Shown: positions 43,323 through 52,213, counted from the stretch's first letter. The stretch: 64,000 nucleotides of DNA from JANLYC01 sp963815445 (GCA_963815445.1 CAWFGV010000011.1:62001-126000); one strand, 5' to 3'. Numbers and translations are program-made. The notes: a model not told the origin generated them from the sequence alone.

Positions 43323-43328
43323 TATACT
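43323..43328 (+). promoter_or_regulatory. Predicted -10 element (TATACT)
   Basis: TATACT with CTGGCA 18 bases upstream (43299-43304) as a possible -35. It would start an mRNA near 43335, about 20 bases before the GTG and including the GGAGGAG ribosome site. Confidence 0.5.
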
Positions 43329-43354
43329 CGCGCAAAGTCCGGGAGGAGATCGCA

Positions 43355-44461
43355 GTGGCCGACCTGTTCGTGCGACGCCCGCTGCGCCGGAGGATCGCCC
43401 TCCTCGTCGCGGCGCTGATGTCGATCCTGGTCGCCTGTTCCTCCTCCGATGACCCTGCTCCGGCACCGACCTCCTCCCCTCGCGGCCAGTCATCGACGTC
43501 AACCGGCACGACGGAGCCCACCAACGCGGCGGCGCCACCTACGACCTTCGCGCCTGGTGGCGAGATCGAGCGCGTGCCCCTCGACCGCGTCGAGGAAGAC
43601 CGCGTCTCGCTGAAGGGCGGGGGAGGCCCTGACTGGATGACTGTGGGTTTCGGCTCGCTCTGGGTCAAGCGGGACAACAATGTGGTGGTCCGGCTCGCGC
43701 CCGACGGGAACATCTTGGCCACGATGGATCCCGGTGTCTTTCAGGAGCCGGTCTGCCAGGGGCTCGCTGCCAGTGACCATGCCATCTGGGGTTGCGCAGC
43801 CCCGGGCAAGCTCGCGCGCATCGACCCGCAGACGAACCAGGTCGCGGCCATCATCGACATACCCAAGGTCAACGAGCAGGGCCGCCTCACGCCATACGAC
43901 GGTCGCGTCTGGGTGCTCACCGGGGACGGCGACCAGCTCGTCGGAGTGTCAGAACGAACCAACCGACCCGGCCCCCCCATCCCCCTCGGCGTCTTCTGCA
44001 CCGACCTGGCCGACCGGCCCGTCGGGGGGACGCTCTGGGTGGCCTGCCCGTATGACGGCGTCGTCCTTCGGGTCGACCTCGACAAGCGTAAGGTCACCGG
44101 GCAGGTTGACGGGTTGCAGCAGGCCACGGGACTGACCGCGAGCGCTGAGTCGGTGTGGGTCTGCACCAAGAAGGGCATTGCTCAGGTCGATGTCGCCTCG
44201 CTGACGGTGACGACGCTCCAGCGGATGGCGGCCGGGTTCGCCTGCAATCTTCGGCTCATCGGCGACGCATTGTGGGTCCGTACGGGTTGGCGGACATCGC
44301 CGTTCCTTGCGCGCATCGACACGTCGTCCGGCCAGGTCGTGCAGACGGTCAGCCGTCCCGGGCGTGTCAGTGGCGGTGACTTCATCAGCTTCGCCGGCGC
44401 CCTGTGGGTCTCGTCGTACGAGCAGGAGCTCGTCTTCAAGCTGGACCAGTCCAAGCTCTGA
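43355..44461 (+). CDS. Beta-propeller (YVTN/Vgb-like) lipoprotein
   Basis: A 368-residue lipoprotein. GTG at 43355 follows GGAGGAG. The signal RRRIALLVAALMSILVAC ends in a lipobox cysteine (about residue 28), then comes a Ser/Thr/Pro linker to about residue 65. The rest has repeating blade motifs (GFGSLWVKRDNNVVVRLAPD, AIWGCAAPGKLARIDPQTNQ, RVWVLTGDGDQLVGV, LWVACPYDGVVLRVDLDK, LWVSSYEQELVFKLD), about seven blades as in virginiamycin-B-lyase-like and YVTN propellers. Catalytic residues of Vgb were not identified, so a binding role is as likely. Tail-to-tail with the second iclR gene with no gap. Confidence 0.8.
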   Translation: MADLFVRRPLRRRIALLVAALMSILVACSSSDDPAPAPTSSPRGQSSTSTGTTEPTNAAAPPTTFAPGGEIERVPLDRVEEDRVSLKGGGGPDWMTVGFGSLWVKRDNNVVVRLAPDGNILATMDPGVFQEPVCQGLAASDHAIWGCAAPGKLARIDPQTNQVAAIIDIPKVNEQGRLTPYDGRVWVLTGDGDQLVGVSERTNRPGPPIPLGVFCTDLADRPVGGTLWVACPYDGVVLRVDLDKRKVTGQVDGLQQATGLTASAESVWVCTKKGIAQVDVASLTVTTLQRMAAGFACNLRLIGDALWVRTGWRTSPFLARIDTSSGQVVQTVSRPGRVSGGDFISFAGALWVSSYEQELVFKLDQSKL

Positions 44462-45223
44462 CTAGCTGTCCGGCGGCGGTGGCCAGACCTGGGCTCCGAG
44501 CTCCCGAGAGATCGCGCGTGCGGTCTCGCGTACAGCGTCGCGGATGTCGGCACGGTGCACCGAGTTGCCTGACGGGATCACCACAGCGATGGCGCCCACA
44601 GCCGTCCCCGTCGCATCGAAGACCGGGCTGGCAAGCCCGCTCTCGCCGATGACTGCCTCGTCCTGCTCGGCCGCGCAGCCGGTGGCGCGTACCTCGGCCA
44701 GCTGCGCTCTGAGGGCGTCAGCGGTGGTGATGGTCTCGCCAGTCATGCTTCTGAGCTCGCTCGATGTGAGTACGCGGTCCATCTCGTCAGGGAGGAAGGC
44801 AAGCAAAGCCTTTCCCAGTGCGCTGGCGTGAACGGGGATGACGATGCCGACCTCAGGCATCTGCCGGCTGCCGTCGGGTCGCGGTTCGTGGTGGATGATC
44901 ACGACGTCGTCGATGAGGAGCACCCCCGTTCGCACGGACAGGCCGGTGCGCCGCGCCAGGTCCTCGGCCCAGGGGATGGCCTTCGAGCGGAGCTCGAGCG
45001 TGTCGAGATACACGTTGCCGAGACGGAGCACGGCCGGTCCCAGCTGGTAGCGGGTCGATCCATGCTCCTGGACCACCATGCCGTGCTCGACCAGCGTCTT
45101 GACGATCCCGTGCGTCGTCGACGGCGCGAGCTGCAGCCGGCTGGCGAGCTCGGACAGGCTCATCCGGCGGGCGCCCTGCAGCGCCGTCAGGACACGGATC
45201 GCACGGTCGACGGACTGAATCAC
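44462..45223 (-). CDS. IclR family regulator of the dihydroxyacetone kinase operon
   Basis: A 253-residue IclR regulator: N-terminal winged helix IQSVDRAIRVLTALQGARRM...LQLAPSTTHGIVKTLVEHGM and effector-binding domain (RTGVLLIDDVVIIHHEP, IPVHASALGKALLAFLP, GLASPVFDATGTAVGAIAVV). Of three candidate GTG starts, 45223 is best because GAGGGAG lies five bases upstream and the protein then begins at the family-typical IQSVDRA. It is divergent from the aquaglyceroporin-dhaKLM operon and presumably controls it through the palindrome at 45306-45326. The effector is likely a C3 compound such as dihydroxyacetone or glycerol (inferred). Confidence 0.9.
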   Translation of the reverse strand: MIQSVDRAIRVLTALQGARRMSLSELASRLQLAPSTTHGIVKTLVEHGMVVQEHGSTRYQLGPAVLRLGNVYLDTLELRSKAIPWAEDLARRTGLSVRTGVLLIDDVVIIHHEPRPDGSRQMPEVGIVIPVHASALGKALLAFLPDEMDRVLTSSELRSMTGETITTADALRAQLAEVRATGCAAEQDEAVIGESGLASPVFDATGTAVGAIAVVIPSGNSVHRADIRDAVRETARAISRELGAQVWPPPPDS

Positions 45224-45305
45224 TTCCACTCCCTCTAGCACAGGTGGGCCATTTTTGCGCGAAGACCCTTGCGCACTAGTGAATCACGGGCGTAACCTCC
45301 ACGAC

Positions 45306-45326
45306 ACATTCGACATTATCGAATGT
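45306..45326. promoter_or_regulatory. Perfect palindromic operator upstream of the dha operon
   Basis: ACATTCGA-CATTA-TCGAATGT, a perfect 8-5-8 inverted repeat ending 26 bases before the ATG of the aquaglyceroporin gene. It differs from the TTCCR-N5-YGGAA boxes of the purine island, so the two IclR proteins should not cross-regulate. Confidence 0.7.
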
Positions 45327-45352
45327 CATTCAGGTCTGAGGAGGATCTGCTC

Positions 45353-46138
45353 ATGTTGGACGAGACAACTTTGTACCAACGGATGGCCGCGGAATTCATC
45401 GGGACGGCCTTCCTGGTGTTCGTCGGTGTCGGGGCTGTACCCGCCACCTTGATCGTCAACGGGGACGCACCCTTCACGATGGCCGACCTCGGGATGATCT
45501 CGCTCGCCTTCGGCACCATCGTCGTGGCGACGGTCTACGCCCTCGGTCACGTGGGGGGCAATCACATCAACCCGGCGGTGACGGTCGGCCTGGCGGCCTC
45601 GGGCAAGTTCCCCTGGTCGCAGGTGCCGGCCTACCTGGCGGCGCAGGTTGCCGGCGCCATCCTCGGTGCCGCCTCCATTCTCGGCGTTCTGGGCATGAAG
45701 GCCAGCGACGTCGGACTGGGCGTCGCCGCCTACGGAGACATCAGCTGGGTGCAGGCCTTCACGGCCGAGTTCGTCGGCACGTTCATCCTGGTCTTCACGA
45801 TCTTCGGGGTGATCCACCGCAAGGCCGCGGCCGGGTTCGCCGGTGTCGCGATCGGCCTGGTCGTGTTCGCCGCCATCATCCCGGTGGCTCCTGCCACCGG
45901 GGCCTCGATCAACCCGGCCCGCACGGTCGGTCCCATGTTGGTGCAGCAGATCGCAGGTGGGTCCGTCCAGTGGAGCCAGCTGCCCGTCTACGTCATTGCC
46001 GAGATCCTGGCCGGGGTCGCGGCGGCGCTGCTCTACGGATTGATGACGCGCACTCCCGCGGACCACGAGACTGCCGGACCCGGGGTGGATCTGGGGGACC
46101 CCGAAGCCGTGCTCGCACGCGACACCAGCTCCGTCTGA
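45353..46138 (+). CDS. MIP-family aquaglyceroporin
   Basis: A 261-residue channel with six membrane helices and the two NPA half-helices of aquaporins: GNHINPAVTVGLA and ASINPARTVGPM. Asp after neither NPA (the second motif is NPARTV) leaves selectivity between water and glycerol open, but its position at the head of the dihydroxyacetone kinase operon favours glycerol or dihydroxyacetone facilitation. ATG at 45353 follows GAGGAGG; an upstream in-frame start would overlap the operator. Confidence 0.88.
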   Translation: MLDETTLYQRMAAEFIGTAFLVFVGVGAVPATLIVNGDAPFTMADLGMISLAFGTIVVATVYALGHVGGNHINPAVTVGLAASGKFPWSQVPAYLAAQVAGAILGAASILGVLGMKASDVGLGVAAYGDISWVQAFTAEFVGTFILVFTIFGVIHRKAAAGFAGVAIGLVVFAAIIPVAPATGASINPARTVGPMLVQQIAGGSVQWSQLPVYVIAEILAGVAAALLYGLMTRTPADHETAGPGVDLGDPEAVLARDTSSV

Positions 46139-46175
46139 ACCTCACTCTCAACGACTTGTCGACGAAGGGAACCCC

Positions 46176-47177
46176 ATGAAGAAGCTGATCAACGACCCGA
46201 ACGATGTGGTGTCCGATGCGTTGCACGGCATCGAAGCGGCCCACACGGAGCTGAAGGTCGACCACGACAACAAGATCATCTACCGCGGTGACGCGCCCCG
46301 GCCTGGCAAGGTCGGCATCATCTCCGGTGGTGGCTCAGGCCATGAGCCCCTGCACGGTGGCTTCGTCGGCGTGGGCATGCTCGATGCCGCATGCGCCGGC
46401 GAGGTGTTCACCTCCCCGGTCCCGGACCAGATGCTGGCCGCGACCAAGCTCGTGGACGGCGGCGCAGGAGTCCTGCACGTGGTGAAGAACTACACCGGCG
46501 ACGTGATGAACTTCGAGATGGCCTCCGAGCTGGCTGCGGCGGACTCCGGCATCGAGGTCGTCGCCGTGGTCACCGACGACGACGTGGCCGTCCAGGACAG
46601 TCTGTACACGGCCGGCCGGCGCGGGGTCGGTGTGACCGTCCTCCTGGAGAAGATTGCCGGTGCCGCGGCCGAGCAGAACCGCTCGCTGACCGAGGTCGCG
46701 GAGGTGGCCCGTGCGGTCAACGCCAACGGACGGAGCATGGGCGTCGCGCTCACCTCGTGCACGGTTCCGGCCGCCGGCAAGCCGACGTTCGATCTCGGGG
46801 ACAACGAGATGGAGCTCGGCGTCGGCATCCATGGTGAGCCGGGCAGGCAGCGGCTGCCGCTGGCTCCGGCCCGCGAAATCGCGGCACTGCTGGTCGAGCC
46901 GATCCTGGCTGACCTGCCGTTCTCCTCCGGGGACGACGTGATCGCGTTCGTGAACGGGCTGGGCGGGACACCGCTGATCGAGCTGTACGTCATGTACAAC
47001 GAGGTGAACAAGATCCTCGGCGCGCACGGCGTCCGAGTCGCTCGGTCTCTGGTGGGCTCCTACATCACCTCCTTGGAGATGGCTGGTACGTCGGTCACCC
47101 TCCTCAAGGTGGACCAGGAGCTGCTCTCACTGTGGGACGCGCCGGTCTCGACCCCGGCCCTCAGGTGGGGAGTCTGA
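46176..47177 (+). CDS. dhaK: PTS-dependent dihydroxyacetone kinase, DhaK subunit
   Basis: Substrate-binding subunit; dihydroxyacetone forms a hemiaminal with the histidine in VGIHGEPGRQ (His219). The 333-residue protein also shows KVGIISGGGSGHEPLHGGFV and VVKNYTGDVMNFEMA, family hallmarks. There is no C-terminal DhaL domain, so it is the PTS-type split enzyme rather than the ATP-dependent fusion. It is followed four bases after its stop by dhaL. Confidence 0.96.
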   Translation: MKKLINDPNDVVSDALHGIEAAHTELKVDHDNKIIYRGDAPRPGKVGIISGGGSGHEPLHGGFVGVGMLDAACAGEVFTSPVPDQMLAATKLVDGGAGVLHVVKNYTGDVMNFEMASELAAADSGIEVVAVVTDDDVAVQDSLYTAGRRGVGVTVLLEKIAGAAAEQNRSLTEVAEVARAVNANGRSMGVALTSCTVPAAGKPTFDLGDNEMELGVGIHGEPGRQRLPLAPAREIAALLVEPILADLPFSSGDDVIAFVNGLGGTPLIELYVMYNEVNKILGAHGVRVARSLVGSYITSLEMAGTSVTLLKVDQELLSLWDAPVSTPALRWGV

Positions 47178-47181
47178 TCGC

Positions 47182-47817
47182 ATGAACGGCAACGTGACCA
47201 CGGCGGTCCTCGAGGACTGGGTGCGCAAGTTCGCTGAGCTCGTCGCTGCGCAGCGGGACTACCTGACCGAGCTCGACGCAGCGATCGGTGATGCCGACCA
47301 CGGGTCGAACATGGATCGGGGTCTGCAGGCCGCCGTGGTCGCGTTGGACGAGACGAAGCCGGCAACGGTAGGGGCGCTCTTCAGCGGCGTCGGTATGACG
47401 TTGATCTCCACCGTCGGAGGTGCCAGCGGGCCCTTGTGGGGGACCTTCTTCCTTCGCATGGGCAGCTGTCTGGGCGATGCCGACGTCGTCTCCGCCGAAC
47501 AGCTCGCCGCAGCCGTGCGCGCCGGGCTGGAGGGAGTCGTCGCGCGTGGCAAGGCTGAGCCGGGCGACAAGACGATGTTCGACGCGCTGGCTCCCTCCGC
47601 CGAGGCGCTGGAGACCGCCCTCTCTGCCGACCAATCCCTGTCTGGTGCGTTGGCGCGGGCGAGAGATGCGGCGGAGGCGGGCCGCGACGCGACCACCCCG
47701 ATGCTGGCGCGCAAGGGTCGAGCCAGCTATCTGGGGGAGCGCAGCGTCGGTCACCAGGATCCCGGTGCCACGACGGTCGCCCTGCTGCTCAGAGCGGCCA
47801 CCGAATCAGCCTTCTGA
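47182..47817 (+). CDS. dhaL: PTS-dependent dihydroxyacetone kinase, DhaL subunit
   Basis: ADP-binding subunit of 211 residues that transfers phosphate to dihydroxyacetone on DhaK; its bound ADP is re-phosphorylated by DhaM. The Mg-ADP motif LTELDAAIGDADHGSNMDRG carries the conserved Asp residues, and the GGASGPLWGTFFLRMG loop and C-terminal GRASYLGERSVGHQDPGA match the family. It is coupled to dhaK and upstream of dhaM. Confidence 0.96.
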   Translation: MNGNVTTAVLEDWVRKFAELVAAQRDYLTELDAAIGDADHGSNMDRGLQAAVVALDETKPATVGALFSGVGMTLISTVGGASGPLWGTFFLRMGSCLGDADVVSAEQLAAAVRAGLEGVVARGKAEPGDKTMFDALAPSAEALETALSADQSLSGALARARDAAEAGRDATTPMLARKGRASYLGERSVGHQDPGATTVALLLRAATESAF

Positions 47818-47875
47818 GCCATCCCCGGTGCCGCGCACGTGACGCGACGGCGCAGCGCGAGAGGAAACAGTCCTG

Positions 47876-50425
47876 ATGACACACGTTCAGTCCGAGATCG
47901 ACAGCGCCCCCTACGACGCAACCGCGTCCGTCGGCGTCGGCATCGTCGTGGTCTCGCACAGCCGAGCCCTGGCCGACGCCGCCGTTGCACTGGCGTCGGA
48001 GATGCTGCAAGGCGCGCCGGTGACGATCGAGGTTGCCGCCGGTCTCGACGACACCACGTTCGGGACCGACGCGGTCGACATCAAGGAGGCCATCGAACGG
48101 GTCAACGGGCCCGCGGGCGCGGTCGTCCTGATGGACCTGGGCAGCGCGGTGTTGAGCGCGGAGCTGGCGCTCGACCTACTCGATGACCCGTCCAGCCGCG
48201 ACCGGGTGACGCTGTCGCCGGCTCCGATCGTGGAGGGTCTCATCGTGGCTGTGGTCGCCGCGGCCGGGGGGGCCGCCCGCGAGGAGATCGCAGCCGAAGC
48301 GCAGGCGGCGCTCCTTGGGAAATCCGGACACCTGGTGCTGCCCGTGGTGGACGACGCAGTGATGGTGGAGCAGCCGGACGAAGACGAGACCGTGGCGGTC
48401 TTCACGGTGACCAACGAGCACGGGTTGCATGCCCGACCGGCAGCCCGGCTCGTGACGCAGGTTCGCGCCTCGAGCGCGTCGATCCGGCTGCGCAACCTGA
48501 CCACCGGCGCCGGTCCGGTCCCGGCCACCAGCTTGAGCCGAGTTGCGACGTTGGCCGCCCTGCAGGGACATGAGGTCGAGATACGGGCGTCGGGAGCAGC
48601 CGCCGCGCACGCGGTGGAGCAGCTGCTCGATCTGGCAGGGCGGCGGTTCGACGAGCCCGAGAACGTCCACGTGCCGGTGTCCTCGGCGGGTGACACCGTG
48701 TCCGGCCCGCAGCCGGCGTCCCCCGGGATCGCCATCGGACCGGTCCGTCGTCCGACGAGCGCACCGATCGACCTGGCGGGCATTGTGGTCGGGGACCCCG
48801 CCCAGGAGCGTCAACACCTGCGTGAAGGCATCCTCTCGGTGCAACGTGACATCGAGCGCGTACGGACGACCACGGCTCAAGCGCTGGGCGACGACGAAGC
48901 CAGCATCTTCGACGCCCACCTCACCCTGCTCGGCGACTCAGAGCTGCTGGCGGACATCGATCAGCGGATCGACTCAGGCGGCGGGGCCGCGACGGCCTGG
49001 GCGGATTGCCTGGCCGCCGTCGAACGGGAGTGGGCAGGTCTGCCCGATCCCTACCTGCGTGAGCGAGCCGGGGATGTACGCGCGGTCGCGGAGCAGGTGC
49101 TGCGCAGGCTGACCGGGTCACCGACATCGTTGGTGGTGTCCGGGGGAGTCCTCGTCGCTCGTGATCTGACGCCCTCCGAAGCCGCCGAGCTCGACCCCGA
49201 CCTCGTGCTCGGCATTGTCCTCGCAGAAGGAAGTCCGAGCTCGCACGCCGCGATCCTGGCTCGAGCCCTCGACATCCCCGTGGTGGTCGGGGCCGGTCGT
49301 GATGTCCTTCGCGTGCCCGACGGGACGACGGTGATCCTCGATGGCGCGACCGGTGAGCTGTACATCGATCCGCCCCCCGGGCTGGTCCAGGAGTTCGCGC
49401 GGCAAGCCGAGGCGCTCGCCAACCGTCGCGCGCTGCATCTCGCCAGTGCGCAGGAGCCGGCAGTCTCGCGAGACGGCGTCACCGTGTCCGTCGGCGCCAA
49501 TCTCGGGTCTGTTGCAGACGCCACGGCCGCGTTGGCCGCGGGGGCCGACAGCGCAGGACTCGTCCGGACCGAGATCCTGTTCCTCGATCGGGCGGTGGCC
49601 CCCGATACGGACGAACAGCAGGCGGCCTACGACGCCATCGCTGTCGGCATCGGCGGCCGGCGGGTGACGGTGCGGACGCTTGACGTCGGCGGCGACAAGC
49701 CGATCGCCTATCTCCGCACGCCGGTCGAGCAGAATCCGTTCCTGGGGCAGCGGGGCATCAGGCTCAGCCTGGACCACCGGGACCTGCTTCGTGAGCAGCT
49801 GGTCGCCATCTGCGCAACGGCCCGTCGCTTCCCGACGAGCGTGATGTTCCCCATGGTCTCCACACTCGCGGAGCTGCTGTCGGCACGCCAGATCCTCACG
49901 GAGGCGGCGGGACCGGGCGGACTGCCTGAAGACCTCCGCGTGGGAATGATGGTCGAGGTCCCGGCCGCAGCGCTGAAGATCGAGACCTTCCTGCCGCACC
50001 TGGACTTCGTCAGCATCGGGACCAACGACCTGACGCAGTACACCCTGGCGGCAGAGCGCGGCAACGGTGCCGTCGCGCAATTGTCGGACGCGCTCGATCC
50101 CGGCGTGCTGCAGCTGATCGATCACGTCAGCAGGGCAGCGCGAGGCCGGATTCCGGTGTCGGTCTGCGGTGAAGCTGCCTCGGACGAGGTGGCAGTTCCC
50201 GTCCTGGTCGGACTCGGCATCCGTCACCTCAGTGTGTCGCCGTCAGCCGTACCTCGCGTCAAGGCGAGCATCAGGCAGCTCGACCTCGAGCGTTGCACGA
50301 TCATCGCGCAACGGGCGCTGACGCTGGCTGGACCCGAGGACGTCCGCAGCGTCGTGCTCGCGGAGCTGGCACAGTCAGCCGTCCAGAGCGCTGAGCCAGA
50401 TCTTCTCCGGGTTCAGGTGCACTGA
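47876..50425 (+). CDS. dhaM: DhaM phosphotransferase: EIIA-HPr-enzyme I fusion
   Basis: An 849-residue three-module protein carrying phosphate from PEP to DhaL. Residues about 18-150 are the mannose-type EIIA domain (IVVVSHSRALADAA, His28); about 172-260 is HPr (TNEHGLHARPAARL, His185); about 280-845 is a complete enzyme I: swivelling domain with GSPSSHAAILARALDIPVVV (His457), PEP-barrel with LVRTEILFL, DVGGDKPIAYL, QRGIRLSL and the late VSVCGEAASDE. In Escherichia coli DhaM the enzyme I part is truncated; here it appears full length, so the protein could be phosphorylated directly by PEP without a separate EI or HPr. Confidence 0.93.
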   Translation: MTHVQSEIDSAPYDATASVGVGIVVVSHSRALADAAVALASEMLQGAPVTIEVAAGLDDTTFGTDAVDIKEAIERVNGPAGAVVLMDLGSAVLSAELALDLLDDPSSRDRVTLSPAPIVEGLIVAVVAAAGGAAREEIAAEAQAALLGKSGHLVLPVVDDAVMVEQPDEDETVAVFTVTNEHGLHARPAARLVTQVRASSASIRLRNLTTGAGPVPATSLSRVATLAALQGHEVEIRASGAAAAHAVEQLLDLAGRRFDEPENVHVPVSSAGDTVSGPQPASPGIAIGPVRRPTSAPIDLAGIVVGDPAQERQHLREGILSVQRDIERVRTTTAQALGDDEASIFDAHLTLLGDSELLADIDQRIDSGGGAATAWADCLAAVEREWAGLPDPYLRERAGDVRAVAEQVLRRLTGSPTSLVVSGGVLVARDLTPSEAAELDPDLVLGIVLAEGSPSSHAAILARALDIPVVVGAGRDVLRVPDGTTVILDGATGELYIDPPPGLVQEFARQAEALANRRALHLASAQEPAVSRDGVTVSVGANLGSVADATAALAAGADSAGLVRTEILFLDRAVAPDTDEQQAAYDAIAVGIGGRRVTVRTLDVGGDKPIAYLRTPVEQNPFLGQRGIRLSLDHRDLLREQLVAICATARRFPTSVMFPMVSTLAELLSARQILTEAAGPGGLPEDLRVGMMVEVPAAALKIETFLPHLDFVSIGTNDLTQYTLAAERGNGAVAQLSDALDPGVLQLIDHVSRAARGRIPVSVCGEAASDEVAVPVLVGLGIRHLSVSPSAVPRVKASIRQLDLERCTIIAQRALTLAGPEDVRSVVLAELAQSAVQSAEPDLLRVQVH

Positions 50426-50470
50426 CGCAACTAGCCCCTTAGGGCAATACCCGGCGGCGGCCACTGGCCT

Positions 50471-50476
50471 TACATT
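50471..50476 (+). promoter_or_regulatory. Predicted -10 box (TACATT) of the small zinc-ribbon gene
   Basis: TACATT ends six bases before the ATG at 50483, the leaderless arrangement, after a gene-free 45 bases following dhaM. Confidence 0.45.
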
Positions 50477-50482
50477 TCTTTT

Positions 50483-50680
50483 ATGGAGGACAGTGCGGGA
50501 CAAGGCGCGGTGCAGCCCTGTCTGGCCTGCGGAGCACCGTGGCTGCCAGACCTGACGTTGGCCTTCGGGGGCAGATGTTCAGCGTGTTGTTGGGAGCGAG
50601 ACCTGGCGGCCTACCTGAGTGGTACCGAGCGACGCTTCACCCTCGACCGCCTGGGCAACGACTCCCACGAAGGTCGCTGA
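50483..50680 (+). CDS. Small CxxC/CxxC protein
   Basis: A 65-residue protein with a CLACGAPW and a GRCSACCWER motif spaced by 15 residues, a likely zinc ribbon, and a charged C-terminal half. No ribosome site is present, but a TANNNT box at six bases supports leaderless expression. I do not recognise the family; the zinc-ribbon pattern supports it being real. Confidence 0.5.
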   Translation: MEDSAGQGAVQPCLACGAPWLPDLTLAFGGRCSACCWERDLAAYLSGTERRFTLDRLGNDSHEGR

Positions 50681-50897
50681 CAACTCATTCCGCCTCCTGG
50701 CAATCTGGGTCACACACCGTAATCAGCCATGGCGATTGCGTCGATATTAGGACTAGTGCGGTCATGATTTACCGCCAATAGCCGACATGCGCACCTAACT
50801 TGTCGTTACCCATTGTTGGCGGGAGGCCGTGAAGTCGCGGTGCGTCTTGGCCGAAGGAACGCGCAGCCGGCCCGCCTTCGCCATAAGGAGTTCATGC

Positions 50898-51434
50898 ATG
50901 TCCGCAGTCAGAAAAGCGCGAGTCGCCCTCGTCGTCCTGGGCCTGGCCGGCGGCCTCGCGGTCGCCCCGGCATCGGCGTTCGCTCGTCCCGCCAACCCGC
51001 CCGGCAACAACGGAACTGTCAAGATCGATGCTCGCCCGTTCGACGACGCACCGAACAACGAGCCGCACGTGGGCTGCAACTTCCAGGTCGACTTCTACGG
51101 ATTCGACAAGGGGAACTACAACGCCATGGTCACGTTCAGCGTGCAACCTCCCACGGGTCACGGCACCGTCTTGCTGACCGACTCCGTCTTCATCGGTGGG
51201 GACGCAGCCGGTGGTGGGACCGACCTCGACGCATCCAAGACGTACCGGCTGATGCCGTTGCTGCGCAACAAGTATGTGCCGCATCCTCAGCAGGGCTACC
51301 ACATCAAGCTCAAGGTCAACGCTCCCGGATCCATCGGGGCAGACACCAAGTTCAAGGTGTTCTGGGTGCAGCCGTGCGAGTCCAGCGGCGGCGAGACCGG
51401 CGGCGGGGAGACCGGCGGCGGCAGCGACTCCTGA
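50898..51434 (+). CDS. Secreted actinobacterial protein of unknown function
   Basis: A 178-residue exported protein. The signal VRKARVALVVLGLAGGLAVA ends near ASA|FARP. The mature domain begins NNGTVKIDARPFDDAPNNEP and HVGCNFQVDFYGFDKGNYNA, a pattern shared by many actinobacterial secreted proteins of unknown role, with a beta-sandwich-like remainder and a second cysteine (QPCESS) that could bridge to the first. A short SGGETGGG repeat closes the protein. ATG at 50898 has AAGGAG at seven bases. A perfect 14-bp terminator hairpin follows. Confidence 0.8.
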   Translation: MSAVRKARVALVVLGLAGGLAVAPASAFARPANPPGNNGTVKIDARPFDDAPNNEPHVGCNFQVDFYGFDKGNYNAMVTFSVQPPTGHGTVLLTDSVFIGGDAAGGGTDLDASKTYRLMPLLRNKYVPHPQQGYHIKLKVNAPGSIGADTKFKVFWVQPCESSGGETGGGETGGGSDS

Positions 51435-51448
51435 CACGCACGACCATC

Positions 51449-51483
51449 AGCACGCCCACGTCGCTTCATGACGTGGGCGTGCT
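51449..51483 (+). terminator. Perfect 14-bp hairpin terminator
   Basis: AGCACGCCCACGTC and GACGTGGGCGTGCT around a seven-base loop, 14 bases after the stop of the secreted-protein gene. It overlaps the 3' end of the decayed VOC gene on the other strand and could act in both directions. Confidence 0.75.
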
Positions 51484-51821
51484 GCGGAGCCGGACGGTCT
51501 CGCGCTCCGGCTCGAAGACGGCGATGGTGTTGCCATCGGGGTCCTTGAACCATGCGGACCGTCCGATGCCTGCCGACGTCACGACGTGGTTGACGGTCTT
51601 GAAGGTCGGGCTGTCGTACTCGTCGAAATCGACTCCTTGGCTGACGAGCTCTGCCACGTCCTTCTCGATGTTTGTCGACCAGAGGCGGGCCTGGGTGTGG
51701 TCCGCCTCTGGTTGCCGGCGGCACGTCCGTAGACGAGCAGCGTCGTCTCCTGACCGCAGTCGAACAGGAGATGATTGCTTGGCCTGTCATCGTCGTGCTT
51801 GTCCAAGCTGATCGACCACAT
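51466..51821 (-). pseudogene. Frameshifted, truncated VOC/glyoxalase-fold protein gene
   Basis: Two adjoining - frames together encode most of a VOC-family protein: SNHLLFDCGQETTLLVYGRA upstream (to about 51710), then, after a shift near 51700-51712, ADHTQARLWSTNIEKDVAEL and VSQGVDFDEYDSPTFKTVNH...AAWF-like SAWFKDPDGNTIAVFEP. The second block is the standard C-terminal VOC half. The N-terminal strand that should begin such a protein is missing upstream. Both the frameshift and the missing start argue for a decayed gene; a sequencing error would explain only the frameshift. Confidence 0.65.
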
Positions 51822-52056
51822 GGAGCCTGCCCAGCTCCTGCGACGAGAGCCCCGCTCGCCCGCGATGCTCCGCACGGCGTACCTGCTCGGCTGTACCGTA
51901 GGTTGGTGCCGGGTGCTGGGAGGGGTCGACAATTGGGCAATGGCCGCGAAGCAGAAGTTATGCACGCCCCCCACGCGTACCTACGTTCAGTGCCGCTAGT
52001 CATAGGTTGCTAACCGTGTCCTTGCGGCCTCCTTCCATCTGGACCCAACAACCACC

Positions 52057-52084
52057 GACCCCCGCTCGCGATCGAGCGGGGGTC
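52057..52084. terminator. Perfect 12-bp hairpin terminator near the tRNA gene
   Basis: GACCCCCGCTCG-CGAT-CGAGCGGGGGTC. It lies downstream of the - strand tRNA (52140-52213) and is symmetric, so it could end transcription from either side. Between the VOC remnant (51821) and this hairpin nothing else is recognisable. Confidence 0.75.
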
Positions 52085-52139
52085 GTTGCTTGTCACCCGC
52101 TGGACCGGCGATACCGAATCCCAGCAGCTTGCTCGCTCG

Positions 52140-52213
52140 TGGGGCGGGCGGGGCTCGAACCCGCGACCCAAGGATTATGAGTCCTCTGCTCTGACCAGCT
52201 GAGCTACCGCCCC
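52140..52213 (-). tRNA. tRNA with CAT anticodon (elongator Met or lysidine-type Ile)
   Basis: Cloverleaf on the - strand: acceptor GGGGCGG/CCGCCCC, D arm GCTC...GAGC, anticodon loop CTCATAA (CAT at 52177-52179), T arm GGGTTCGAGCCCC and discriminator A. It has the TAGCTCA...GGTTCGA elements of an elongator tRNA, not the C1-A72 mismatch of initiator tRNA. Sequence alone does not separate Met from Ile2 (which is modified by TilS). CCA is not encoded. Confidence 0.92.

Noticed and set aside
50426..50470. Rho-independent terminator after dhaM
   Set aside because: Only a 4-bp GCCC/GGGC stem around CTTA is visible, too weak to call.
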